Shown piece by piece: positions 35,266 to 43,159 of a stretch of DNA of 44,032 nt. The position numbers and the translations under genes were made by a program. This DNA comes from an uncultured Pseudomonadota bacterium. GTDB lineage: Bacteria; Pseudomonadota; Zetaproteobacteria; Mariprofundales; Mariprofundaceae. Under the pieces are notes generated by a model. The model was not told the DNA's origin and did not search any database. It saw only the letters and a list, made by a program, of their open reading frames with translations. Each line of letters begins with the position of its first letter. Within the stretch, counting starts at the first letter, position 1. The DNA lies in assembly GCA_913055645.1 (NCBI GenBank), contig CAJXLC010000015.1:1-44032 (forward strand), read 5' to 3'.

Positions 35266-36081
35266 ATGGAGCATGAAACTTGGTTGCGATTAAGTGCATT
35301 TTTCGGTGTGTTTTTTGTGATGGCTTTGTGGGAAATTATGGCTCCAAAGAGAAAACTTCTTTTTGGTAAAAAACGTTGGGCATCCAACCTTGGTATTGTG
35401 GTTTTAGATTCTTTGGTTGCCCGTCTGATTTTACCAGGTGGTGCTGTTGCGGCTTCGATATGGGCTGAATCACATCATATCGGCGTATTACCCTTGTTGG
35501 ATTTACCCGATACCATGCTTATTCTTGTCGCGATTATTGTGATGGATTTTATTATTTATGCCCAGCATGTGATGTTTCATCGTGTGTCGATATTGTGGCG
35601 TTTGCATCAGGTACATCATGCAGACCGTGATATTGATATTACCACGGGATTACGCTTTCATCCTATCGAAATTCTTATATCTATGGGCATTAAAATAACG
35701 GCTGTAGTGGCGCTGGGTATTCCTGTGATTGCGGTGGTGATTTTTGAAGTGATATTGAATGGTATGGCGATGTTTAACCACTCGAATGTACGTCTGCCCA
35801 AAGCACTTGATGGCTTGATACGTTTATTATTGGTTACGCCTGATATGCACAGGGTTCATCATTCGGTGATTTACTGTGAAACCAACAGTAATTATGGCTT
35901 TAATTTATCTGTTTGGGATAGAGCTTGTAGAACATACCGCGCTCAACCAGAACTTGGACATGAACATGTGGTGATTGGTTTGCCAGATTTTCAACAAGCA
36001 CCCACGCATCAATTATTTTGGATGTTACACCTTCCTTTTGCTACAAAAACTCAGGAAAACGCCCCTGCCAATAAGGCATAA
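35266..36081 (+). CDS. Sterol desaturase / fatty acid hydroxylase family protein
   Basis: A 271-residue integral membrane diiron enzyme candidate. Membrane helices flank the histidine boxes HVMFH (HxxxH), HQVHH (HxxHH) and HRVHHS (HxxHH), with further histidines in LRFHPIE and FNHSNV, the full eight-histidine cluster of the superfamily. Substrates in bacteria include sterols, carotenoids, hopanoids and lipids; none is implied by the neighbours. The frame opens with TTG 35242, but ATG 35266 is preferred, with GAGG about 10 bases upstream. Its last 31 bp overlap the convergent YqaA-family gene. Confidence 0.9.
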   Translation: MEHETWLRLSAFFGVFFVMALWEIMAPKRKLLFGKKRWASNLGIVVLDSLVARLILPGGAVAASIWAESHHIGVLPLLDLPDTMLILVAIIVMDFIIYAQHVMFHRVSILWRLHQVHHADRDIDITTGLRFHPIEILISMGIKITAVVALGIPVIAVVIFEVILNGMAMFNHSNVRLPKALDGLIRLLLVTPDMHRVHHSVIYCETNSNYGFNLSVWDRACRTYRAQPELGHEHVVIGLPDFQQAPTHQLFWMLHLPFATKTQENAPANKA

Positions 36082-36476
36082 CGCGCGAATTTCCCAATAC
36101 TGACCAGCACGATAAACCACAGTAAGGGACTGCGTAATAAACCTGCGACCAAACAAAGAGGATCACCGACTATAGGCAGCCATGCCAGCAAAAGTGAGGG
36201 TTGCCCGTAACGCGTAAACCATGATTCGGCACGCTCGACTTTTTGCTCATCCATGCGCAACCACTTCTTATGCATGGCACTGCTTCCCAATCGCCCCATC
36301 GCATAAGTAATAAGGCTACCAAGCACATTGCCCACAGTTGCAATCATCACCAATGCAAAAGCAGAGCCTCCCTCATGTAATCGATAGAGCAATAATGCCT
36401 CTGAACCTCCTGGAAATAGTGTGGATGAAATCAAGGCGGAGAAAAATAATGACCAATCTGCATCAAGCATATACAT
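36051..36476 (-). CDS. YqaA family membrane protein
   Basis: A 141-residue membrane protein related to the DedA/SNARE-associated (VTT) superfamily. It contains FFSALISSTLFPGGSEALLL, then NVLGSLITYAMGR and the conserved WLPIVGDPLCLVAGLLR, which match YqaA proteins. The function of the family is not well defined; wider DedA relatives act in membrane-lipid or proton homeostasis. A TTG at 36485 is in frame, but ATG 36476 (or 36470) is more likely. It overlaps the desaturase gene tail to tail by 31 bp. Confidence 0.87.
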   Translation of the reverse strand: MYMLDADWSLFFSALISSTLFPGGSEALLLYRLHEGGSAFALVMIATVGNVLGSLITYAMGRLGSSAMHKKWLRMDEQKVERAESWFTRYGQPSLLLAWLPIVGDPLCLVAGLLRSPLLWFIVLVSIGKFARYALLAGAFS

Positions 36477-36531
36477 AATGGACAATGTACATCATGTGTT
36501 TCGCACAGCAATATTAGTTACTATTCTTTTA

Positions 36532-36602
36532 CGTCATTCCTGTGCAGACGGGAATCCATGTCTGTTGAGGTTGAAATAGATTCCCGCCTTCCCTTGGAGG
36601 AT
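36532..36602. repeat. Dispersed palindromic repeat fragment (REP/MITE-like)
   Basis: CGTCATTCC at 36532-36540 leads into GACGGGAATC (36547-36556), which pairs at nine of ten positions with GATTCCCGCC (36579-36588) across a 22-bp spacer. This is the layout of the common bacterial 'CGTCATTCCCGC...GCGGGAATCCA' intergenic palindromes. The right half decays after 36602. The reading frame of the MGMT gene starts inside it at ATG 36558. Confidence 0.6.
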
Positions 36603-37175
36603 AACCTCTTGCTTTGCAATTCACTTAATCTCGATAATGACGTACAATTTAGGAAGTTGGAAAGTCTTGAATCCAATCATGGTTTGATAGGGGTGTATGA
36701 TGGCATGTATATACTTGGCGATGCAGTTATTTTCCAAGACAGTTCAACATTGATGTATAGCTTCCAATCGCCTTTTGGTGTGATTGATTATGATTGGCAT
36801 GAGGGTCGATGTCGGAAATTAATGCTCCAGCAATCGGATATGCATTATGCTGAACATGATGATGCTATTTCAGCATGGTTGTCTTCATACTTTAAGGGAA
36901 ACACATTGCCATTACCAAACTTAGCGCCTGCCAAAACCAGTTTTCAGAGCAAGCTACGAGATGGTTTATGTACAATTCCGTACGGCGAAGTCAGAACTTA
37001 TGGCACATTGGCAAAAGCACTAAACACGGCTCCGAGAGCATTGGGGCAAGCGTTGGGAGCCAACCCATTACCGATTATCATTCCATGTCACCGTGTTGTC
37101 GCGGCAAATGATTTGGGTGGATTTCATTATGGATCAGCGTGGAAAAAAGCACTACTTGATTTTGAACATGGGTGA
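36558..37175 (+). CDS. ogt: Methylated-DNA--protein-cysteine methyltransferase (MGMT/Ogt type)
   Basis: A suicide repair protein that transfers methyl groups from O6-methylguanine to its own cysteine. The active site PCHRV is intact, with Cys177 in the frame counted from 36558, followed by GGFHYGSAWKKALLDFE. IPYGEVRTYGTLAKAL and APRALGQALGANP are the DNA-binding helices. The first 15 or so codons lie in a dispersed palindromic repeat and are unlikely to be ancestral; ATG 36705 is a possible internal start, leaving a core of about 156 residues. The gene is followed closely by the parvulin gene. Confidence 0.9.
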   Translation: MSVEVEIDSRLPLEDNLLLCNSLNLDNDVQFRKLESLESNHGLIGVYDGMYILGDAVIFQDSSTLMYSFQSPFGVIDYDWHEGRCRKLMLQQSDMHYAEHDDAISAWLSSYFKGNTLPLPNLAPAKTSFQSKLRDGLCTIPYGEVRTYGTLAKALNTAPRALGQALGANPLPIIIPCHRVVAANDLGGFHYGSAWKKALLDFEHG

Positions 37176-37237
37176 GCAAAGTTGCGTCATGGCATCAAAT
37201 CCCGATAATCACGCGATTATTTTTAAACGAGGTAAAT

Positions 37238-37516
37238 ATGTCTAGAGCATGCGCACGCCATATTTTGGTAGATACAGAAGAAAAATGTAATGAATTAAAA
37301 GCAGAGATTGAAGCGGGCGCGAGTTTCGCAGATGTTGCAAAAGAGCATTCAAGCTGCCCATCAGGGCGCAATGGTGGTGACTTGGGCGAGTTTGGCCCGG
37401 GTCAAATGGTTCCTGAATTTGATACAGTCGTATTTTCAGCTGAAGTGGGTTCCGTTGAAGGGCCTGTAAAAACACAGTTTGGTTATCATTTATTGGAAGT
37501 AACCAGCCGCCGCTAA
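37238..37516 (+). CDS. ppiC: Parvulin-type peptidyl-prolyl cis-trans isomerase
   Basis: A 92-residue stand-alone parvulin domain, close in size to E. coli PpiC. It starts MSRACARHILVDTEEKC and contains the substrate-pocket phrases SCPSGRNGGDLGEFGPGQMVPEFD (in parts) and the ending TQFGYHLLEV. It has no signal peptide and is predicted to be cytoplasmic. The frame is open from 37172, but ATG 37238, after CGAGGTAAAT, is clearly the start. Confidence 0.95.
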   Translation: MSRACARHILVDTEEKCNELKAEIEAGASFADVAKEHSSCPSGRNGGDLGEFGPGQMVPEFDTVVFSAEVGSVEGPVKTQFGYHLLEVTSRR

Positions 37517-37739
37517 TTTTTTAGCCTTTATTGGCTTGTTTGGTTGAAAATTTAATAAAGACCTAATTATTATAGGGTTCATTGAGCCCTTCATTTCTTT
37601 TGCGAAAAAGAAACGAAGCAAAGAAAGTCGCCCTATATATCTGCATATATCCGTTGTTTCAGTCATAAAAAGGGCGCGTGTCACTGCGCTAATCCTTTTG
37701 AAGCCTGAAACAACGGTGCAGCTATAACAGGGAAGAAGT
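37517..37739. repeat. Intergenic repeat-like region with two perfect inverted repeats
   Basis: This gene-free gap contains a tight hairpin, TTTCTTTT (37594-37601) / AAAAGAAA (37606-37613), inside AGAAACGAAGCAAAGAAAG-type sequence that I associate with intergenic repeats in proteobacteria. It also has a perfect 12-bp inverted repeat, CCGTTGTTTCAG (37652-37663) / CTGAAACAACGG (37705-37716), spaced by 41 bp. Neither has a clean T-run. It could be a structured RNA, a double terminator region or a remnant mobile repeat; copy number elsewhere cannot be seen from this window. Confidence 0.55.
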
Positions 37740-38465
37740 TTATTCTACAGTATATGCCTTAAAGGGCAGTGCAATACTTCCTGATACAGTCACACTGATT
37801 TTTCCTTCGCCTGCATGAAGTTGGGGTGGGCTACTTTCAGATTTGCGCATCATTGCCATAGCAGGCATATCTTGGCGCATGCGATAAACAGGGCGTTGTT
37901 GGCTTGTTTGCAACTGCATTATACGGAAAGATGTTGCATCCAAGGCTTTGGCAAAGGAACCTGCTTTTTTACGAAAGGCTTGGATAGCTTGTAAACGCAA
38001 GCTGTTTTGTGTTGTCTTTAGTGTCGTATCTGAAATGCGAAAACTTAAATGATTCAGGTGTGCTCCAGCCTTTTCAATGCTATCAACCCAATCGGGAACA
38101 GCATCAAGGTTGCTACTTACAAGCTGCTCTGTTTGCACCAGCTTCCAGCCATCACGGACTTGCCGACTATTCAACTTATCATAGCGCCAACGCATTTCCA
38201 TGCGGCGACTTAACGTCGTTTGTTTGATGCCCTGTGCACCTTTTAACTGTTGGTGAATAAGCCGACTTATGCGGTTGACCTTTTTTCTTAGAGCATCGGC
38301 ATACATACCAGTGGCTTCCATACGATAATTTACCACTGCTTCATCATTAGGCAGAGTAATACTTGATGTCGCAGATAGACTTATGAGTGTTTCTTTTTGC
38401 GGTGTATTTTCATCTGCCCAAGCAGGGGTGATAAAGATAAGGGAGAGGATTATAAGGTATTTCAT
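37740..38465 (-). CDS. SIMPL domain (DUF541) periplasmic protein
   Basis: A 241-residue protein with a signal peptide MKYLIILSLIFITPAWADE, so predicted to be exported. The body begins ISLSATSSITLPNDEAVVNYRMEATG (in parts), the first strand of a SIMPL/DUF541 fold, and ends GKISVTVSGSIALPF. Family members (e.g. YggE) are linked loosely to oxidative or envelope stress. The frame is open 31 codons upstream, but ATG 38465 is selected by the signal peptide. It lies downstream of smc on the same strand, 64 bp apart. Confidence 0.88.
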   Translation of the reverse strand: MKYLIILSLIFITPAWADENTPQKETLISLSATSSITLPNDEAVVNYRMEATGMYADALRKKVNRISRLIHQQLKGAQGIKQTTLSRRMEMRWRYDKLNSRQVRDGWKLVQTEQLVSSNLDAVPDWVDSIEKAGAHLNHLSFRISDTTLKTTQNSLRLQAIQAFRKKAGSFAKALDATSFRIMQLQTSQQRPVYRMRQDMPAMAMMRKSESSPPQLHAGEGKISVTVSGSIALPFKAYTVE

Positions 38466-38529
38466 GTCTATAAGCATGGAACAAAATGAACCGTTCGGCA
38501 AGCAACCTGAACAGTTACGTAATAATAAT

Positions 38530-41500
38530 TTATTCGGGTATCGAAGACATATCCACACTCACAATACGCGATACACCAGGTTCAGGCATGGATACACCAA
38601 TCAACTGGTTAGCTTTTTGCATGGTGATTTTATTGTGGCTGATAGCAAGAAACTGAACATCTTCACAAAATTCGGAAATCATATCGGCAAAGCGTCCAAC
38701 ATTGGCATCATCCAGTGGCGCATCGACTTCATCAAGAATACAAAACGGTGCAGGGTTAATACGAAAGATTGAGAAGACCAAAGCCACAGCCGTGAGTGCT
38801 TTTTCACCACCTGATAGAAGGGTTATATCTTGTAAACGCTTACCTGGCGGTTGGGCAATTACTTCCACACCAGCGGTGAGCACGTCATCGGAGTCCAGGT
38901 TTAATTCTGCGCGACCGCCACCAAACAAACGTGGAAATGTTTCTTTGAAATAAGCATTGGTTTTATCAAAGGTATCACGGAAACGTTGGCGGGTGGTGCG
39001 GTCAATGCGGCTAATCGTATCGTTTAAGGTGTTCAAGCTGGCTTCTAAGTCAGCAACTTGCTCTGCCAAAAACTGTTCACGTTCAGAAGCTTCTTTGAAT
39101 TCATCAATCGCCAATAGATTTACAGGACCAAAGCGTGATAAGCGGTCTTCTAATTCACGGCTATGGCGTAATATCTGTTCCATATCTTCATTATTGAGCT
39201 TGTCATGTTTGAGCAGTAATTGCTCACTGGTAAGTTGGCAACGTTGCTCAATTTCATCATTTAAATCTTGTAAACGTGCTTGTTCACTGGCTTGGCGAAT
39301 CGCAATGTGTTGTTTGGCTTCAGCAGCCTGTTGTACCTGTTTACGTGCTGCTTGTTCATCCTGTTCATATTGATGCAATTGCTTTTGCAGGGCATGTCCT
39401 TGTTGCCTCATATCGGTGAGTGTGCGATGCGCTGACTCAACACTTTCATGGGCAGCTTCTAATTGCATATCAAGATCTGTATGCGTTTGATTAGCGACAA
39501 TATCTGCTTCAGTTTTACGATATTGTTGGGTATCTTGTTGCTGTCGTTGTTGTAGTTGTTCAATCTCTTGTTGCATACGCTTTTGATCGCGCGCAAGACT
39601 TTGTATGGTTTGTTTGTGCAGTGCTAAGGCTTGATCGGCATGTGCTTGTGATGAACGCGCTTGTTGCCATTGTTGCTCATACTGTTGTTGAATGAGGCTT
39701 TGTGCTTCCAGTTTTTGTTCGGACTGTTGCAACTGTTGGGCATCCATCGCGCCTATATTCGCCAATTCTTGCTGCCAGTGCTGTAATTCGTTTTCGGTCG
39801 TTTCTGCATCGTTTTGTGTTTGTGTATGGCGTGAATTCAAACTGTTCTGCTCGTCTTGCAGGCGTTGTAACAATGCTTGAGCAGCCTGAGTTTCGCTTTG
39901 TGCTTGTGTTGCGGCAAGGTGAATGCTTTGCCATTGCTGTTGTTGTGTTGTTAATGCCATGTCAGCAGTTTCAACAGCTTGCTCGGCAGCCCGCATATTT
40001 TTTTCGGCAGTGGTTTGCTCTGATTCGCAGGTTTGCAAACGCCGTTGCAGTGTTAAGCGTCGCGCAGTTTGGCTTTTGGCAGGGGGAATCAGCCAGCCAT
40101 CAGATGTTAAACACCAACCATCACGGCTTACCAAACAACCATATTTGGGCACGGAGGCTGTAAAAATATCATGGCAAAGAAGTACATGGCAAAATATGGC
40201 ATATAAAGGATGGCTTGTATCCAAGTTCAGTTGTTTAGCCAAATTATCCTGTTCCATATCCTGCGTTATCTGGGCAGTATTTATGTGCATGGCAATGGGG
40301 CTATCTTGGGCTTGTGTCAACGGATCTTTCCACGTCGCTAGCGTGGTTTGTTTTGGTAGGCTTACATCACCTTCTTTACCGCGCAATACTGCAGCCACTG
40401 CCAATTCTAAACCTTCAGGCACATCAAGGTTTTCATCCACCCATATGCCACCAAGCTTGCGTATGTCAGCACGCAATTCATCGGGCATATTTTGCTGGTT
40501 TAATTGAGCTTGAAGCTCTTGAATTTCACCATTTAAAGCGCGTAATGCCTGCTCTGCCTGTTGACGCGCTACTGCTGTTTGCTGTTGCTGTTCGCGGCAC
40601 TGATCCAAGCGTAGTTGCCCATCATGGATTGCCATTTCAGCATCTTTTTGGTTTTGTAATGCTTGGCTTGCTTGCTCTTTTGCCGCGATTAATGCCTGTT
40701 GTAGTTCGCGTTCTTTATCGCTGAACTGTTGCAGTTGTGTTTGATATTGGGTTTGTTTATCCAATAAACGTTGCACATGTGATTCGGCTTGTTGGCGACG
40801 TTGTTTCAAATCGTTAAATAGGCTACGCAATTGTTCCAATTCTCGCAGTAAGGTATCGCGTTTTTCGCGTGCTTCTTGCAACATCTCTTGCGCCATACTG
40901 AGTTGAGTTTCGGCATCACGGCGATTGGCTTGCAAGTCTTCATCAGTTTGTTCGTGTAACTGCGTTTGAATATTGGCAACATCATCCTGTAATTGCTTTT
41001 GTCGCAATGCGTTTTCATCCATACGCTGTTGCAGCATCTCTTTACGCTCGAGCAATAATCGCCGTTCGCCAGTAACACGTTCGGCTTGTTGTTGTAATGT
41101 GGCACGCTGTTGTTCAAATAAACGCAATTTTTCTTGTGCTTGTTGTACCTCTTCATCATGCAATACCCCAGCACGGCGAGATTGGGTGAGCAAACGCTCT
41201 GCATGAATATGTTTTGCCTCTTCTTCTTCAACCTGTTGCTGGGCTTGCTCAAGTTGTTTTTCAAATGTGAGCAATTGCTCTTGTTGTTGTTGAAAACGAA
41301 TCGCTAATGTTTTGGATTGGACATGTTCAAATTCATCTTGCATGGTTTTAAAGCGTTCGGCGCGTGATGATTGTTGTTTCAAGCTACGGCATTGGGTACG
41401 TACTTCTTCAAGCAAATCTTCAACGCGATCCATATTTTGACGTGTGCTATCCATTTTGCGTTCGGCTTCTTTGCGGCGCGAGCGGTATTTCATCACCCCC

Positions 41501-42003
41501 GCAGCTTCTTCCAATAGCTGCCGCCGCTCTTCTGGTTTGGCAGTAATCATACGTGCAATCGAGCCTTGCTCCACAATGGCATAAGCGCGTGTCGATACAC
41601 CTGTATCAAGGAATAAATCGACAATATCTTTTAGACGAGCCATTTTACCATTGATAAATGCATCAGAGCCGCCATCGCGAACCAAACGGCGGCGAATGCG
41701 AATTTCATCCATATCATGATAAGGGGGAGCCAGCTTTCCGCGCTGTACAGCAAAGGTCAGTTCCACATCGCAAATGGCGACTGGCGGACGTGTTTCAGAG
41801 CCTTGAAAGATTAAATCATCCATCACGCCACCACGCAAATGACGCGCAGAATGTTCGCCTAATACCCAGCGAATGGCATCAACAATATTGGATTTTCCGC
41901 AACCATTGGGTCCAACAATGGAATTGATGCCGTTACCCAACTCAATTTTTGTAGGGTCAACGAATGATTTAAAACCAGATAGTTCTAGTCGTTTAAGTCG
42001 CAT
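38530..42003 (-). CDS. smc: Chromosome segregation ATPase SMC
   Basis: A 1157-residue condensin subunit. The N-terminus MRLKRLELSGFKSFVDPTK leads to Walker A GPNGCGKSNIVDAIRW. Long Gln-rich coiled coils surround a hinge at about 500-650 (KLGGIWVDENLDVPEGLELA). The C-terminal head has the signature LSGGEKALTAVALVF and Walker B FCILDEVDAPLDD. SMC is loaded at parS sites by ParB and organises the replicated origins. Length and architecture are normal. ScpA and ScpB are not in the window. Its ATG overlaps a possible 41-codon upstream frame (41985-42110). Confidence 0.97.
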   Translation of the reverse strand: MRLKRLELSGFKSFVDPTKIELGNGINSIVGPNGCGKSNIVDAIRWVLGEHSARHLRGGVMDDLIFQGSETRPPVAICDVELTFAVQRGKLAPPYHDMDEIRIRRRLVRDGGSDAFINGKMARLKDIVDLFLDTGVSTRAYAIVEQGSIARMITAKPEERRQLLEEAAGVMKYRSRRKEAERKMDSTRQNMDRVEDLLEEVRTQCRSLKQQSSRAERFKTMQDEFEHVQSKTLAIRFQQQQEQLLTFEKQLEQAQQQVEEEEAKHIHAERLLTQSRRAGVLHDEEVQQAQEKLRLFEQQRATLQQQAERVTGERRLLLERKEMLQQRMDENALRQKQLQDDVANIQTQLHEQTDEDLQANRRDAETQLSMAQEMLQEAREKRDTLLRELEQLRSLFNDLKQRRQQAESHVQRLLDKQTQYQTQLQQFSDKERELQQALIAAKEQASQALQNQKDAEMAIHDGQLRLDQCREQQQQTAVARQQAEQALRALNGEIQELQAQLNQQNMPDELRADIRKLGGIWVDENLDVPEGLELAVAAVLRGKEGDVSLPKQTTLATWKDPLTQAQDSPIAMHINTAQITQDMEQDNLAKQLNLDTSHPLYAIFCHVLLCHDIFTASVPKYGCLVSRDGWCLTSDGWLIPPAKSQTARRLTLQRRLQTCESEQTTAEKNMRAAEQAVETADMALTTQQQQWQSIHLAATQAQSETQAAQALLQRLQDEQNSLNSRHTQTQNDAETTENELQHWQQELANIGAMDAQQLQQSEQKLEAQSLIQQQYEQQWQQARSSQAHADQALALHKQTIQSLARDQKRMQQEIEQLQQRQQQDTQQYRKTEADIVANQTHTDLDMQLEAAHESVESAHRTLTDMRQQGHALQKQLHQYEQDEQAARKQVQQAAEAKQHIAIRQASEQARLQDLNDEIEQRCQLTSEQLLLKHDKLNNEDMEQILRHSRELEDRLSRFGPVNLLAIDEFKEASEREQFLAEQVADLEASLNTLNDTISRIDRTTRQRFRDTFDKTNAYFKETFPRLFGGGRAELNLDSDDVLTAGVEVIAQPPGKRLQDITLLSGGEKALTAVALVFSIFRINPAPFCILDEVDAPLDDANVGRFADMISEFCEDVQFLAISHNKITMQKANQLIGVSMPEPGVSRIVSVDMSSIPE

Positions 42004-42110
42004 GCTTGTGCGTGGTCAAAGTAGAGCGTCATCATCAAGCTAACCATACACACCATGGCAACGGATGCCAGTGCAAGATTCATGTAGGTTTTGTGTTCAG
42101 TTGTAAGCAT
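41985..42110 (-). CDS. Possible 41-residue single-helix protein overlapping smc start
   Basis: From ATG 42110 (minus strand) an open frame of 41 codons ends at TAG 41985-41987, overlapping the first 19 bp of smc in another frame. The product has one hydrophobic stretch (NLALASVAMVCMVSLMMTLYF) and polar ends. It would be translationally linked to smc. No Shine-Dalgarno sequence lies at a proper distance, and I recognise no family, so it may be chance; the overlap and membrane-helix composition are its only support. Confidence 0.3.
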   Translation of the reverse strand: MLTTEHKTYMNLALASVAMVCMVSLMMTLYFDHAQACDLND

Positions 42111-42146
42111 TGTTTTGAATATGCTGAATCATAAGCTGTTTCCTGC

Positions 42147-42189
42147 AGACCCTTAGGTGACTTCGTGAGTTGGGTCACTTCATAGGTCT
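42147..42189 (+). promoter_or_regulatory. Two-tier stem-loop upstream of small gene
   Basis: AGACC (42147-42151) pairs with GGTCT (42185-42189), and within it AGGTGAC (42155-42161) pairs with GTCACTT (42174-42180) with one G-T pair, leaving a 12-base loop. The structure ends about 40 bp before the start codon of the 42231 gene and could be a leader element, an operator or part of an untranslated RNA. No known riboswitch class is recognised. Confidence 0.4.
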
Positions 42190-42230
42190 AGAAGGGTAAG
42201 TTATCATTTAACTATCGATTAGGAGGTGTT

Positions 42231-42449
42231 ATGATGAATACTTTTCGCGCACGTAAAATCGCAGAAGCTTTTTCACCGATTAACTCGTTTGGTGTTCAAA
42301 CAAGCAATGACGGCATGTTGGTAAATTATTTAAATAACCATGCTTATTTTGCAACAGAAGATAAATTTTGGGCATTTGTGTTTAAACTTGCTCAAGTGAA
42401 TCACGAAGAAGGACAAGTCGCTGAAATCGAAGCTGAACTTATCGCCTGA
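42231..42449 (+). CDS. Small protein of unknown function (72 residues)
   Basis: A very strong Shine-Dalgarno sequence, TAGGAGGTG, sits five to seven bases before ATG 42231 (ATG 42234 is also possible), which is the main reason to call it. The product begins MMNTFRARKIAEAFSPINSF, has a central NDGMLVNYLNNHAYFATEDKF segment (two parts) and an acidic end (EEGQVAEIEAELIA). It has no signal peptide or membrane helix. I do not recognise the family. Its last 120 bp are antisense to the end of the response-regulator frame. Confidence 0.65.
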   Translation: MMNTFRARKIAEAFSPINSFGVQTSNDGMLVNYLNNHAYFATEDKFWAFVFKLAQVNHEEGQVAEIEAELIA

Positions 42450-42953
42450 CTTAAATTTTGTTTGAACAGAAGTTTTTTGCTTCCTATGATGACTGCTTAG
42501 ATCCCTGATTTGAGAGCTTAATAACTCCACATTAACAGGCTTGGATAGTATTGTTATATTATGTTGGGCTACTTGATTTGCATCTATGTCATCAGGGGCG
42601 GCGGTTAAAATCATTGAAGGAATATTTTGTCCATATTCTAAAGCTTTTTGGATAAGCTGAAGGCCGCTCATGTTTGGCATTTTATAATCTGTAATAATAA
42701 TATCGATATTTTCGCCATGCTGCTTTAGATAACTTGCGGCACCGAGAGGGCAATCAAAAGCAAGTGGTTGGTGCCCGATGTCTTCTAGAATAGCAGAATG
42801 AATCTGCAAGAGCATTTTATTATCGTCTACGATAACAATGCGTAAAGAGTCTGGTTCAGACTGAATGTCAGTATTCATAGTGTTTTTCGTTTTTTTCTTT
42901 AGAAAATCGATAAACCTATAAAATGCATCAAGCCATTTTGGTGTTTTACTCAT
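42330..42953 (-). CDS. Single-domain response regulator with atypical C-terminal tail
   Basis: A 207-residue protein with a receiver domain (about 36-152): VDDN at the acidic pocket (residues 42-45), phosphorylatable Asp89 in IIITDYKMPNMSG, the conserved Thr of LTAAP and Lys138 in LSKPVN. There is no recognisable output domain. The last 47 or so residues, from about 160, are Phe/Lys/Cys-rich and are encoded opposite the 42231 gene, so the tail may come from loss of an earlier stop codon. AGGATAG precedes ATG 42953. A partner kinase is not adjacent; the hybrid kinase at 30840-33527 is one candidate. Confidence 0.82.
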   Translation of the reverse strand: MSKTPKWLDAFYRFIDFLKKKTKNTMNTDIQSEPDSLRIVIVDDNKMLLQIHSAILEDIGHQPLAFDCPLGAASYLKQHGENIDIIITDYKMPNMSGLQLIQKALEYGQNIPSMILTAAPDDIDANQVAQHNITILSKPVNVELLSSQIRDLSSHHRKQKTSVQTKFKSGDKFSFDFSDLSFFVIHLSKFKHKCPKFIFCCKISMVI

Positions 42954-42982
42954 GGTTTCTATCCTACCCCCATGCAGGAATG

Positions 42983-42994
42983 ATACCTAGTTAT
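42983..42994. repeat. Left copy of 12-bp inverted repeat flanking lipase gene
   Basis: ATACCTAGTTAT is the exact reverse complement of ATAACTAGGTAT at 43992-44003. Just inside it the sequence continues to GTAGCC, which resembles the complement of GGCT at the outer part of the right copy, so the similarity extends slightly beyond 12 bp with gaps. Confidence 0.5.
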
Positions 42995-43007
42995 TGTAGC
43001 CTATTAT

Positions 43008-43025
43008 ATCGCATAAATATGCGAT
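43008..43025. promoter_or_regulatory. Palindromic operator candidate
   Basis: ATCGCATA-AA-TATGCGAT is a perfect 8-bp inverted repeat with a 2-bp spacer in the divergent gap between the response-regulator gene and the lipase gene. It is flanked by a 9-bp direct repeat TTGTAGCCT (42994-43002 and 43045-43053). The symmetry suits binding of a dimeric repressor or activator; no regulator is identified. Confidence 0.45.
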
Positions 43026-43159
43026 GCGAGCAGTAACGATGATGTTGTAGCCTTTAACGTTTTAATGGGTAGAAGGGGTTCAAAGATTTCAAAGCATCAT
43101 CATAAAAGGTTTTGTTATCAAACCGCAATTGAAATATATTTCAGATAGTGAGGTGTGAT

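Noticed and set aside
39677-40724. Several long open frames antisense to or overlapping smc (for example 39702-40163 and 39923-40507 on plus)
   Set aside because: They lie opposite the Gln-rich coiled-coil codons of smc, whose repetitive composition leaves other frames open; the products have no recognisable domains or ribosome sites.
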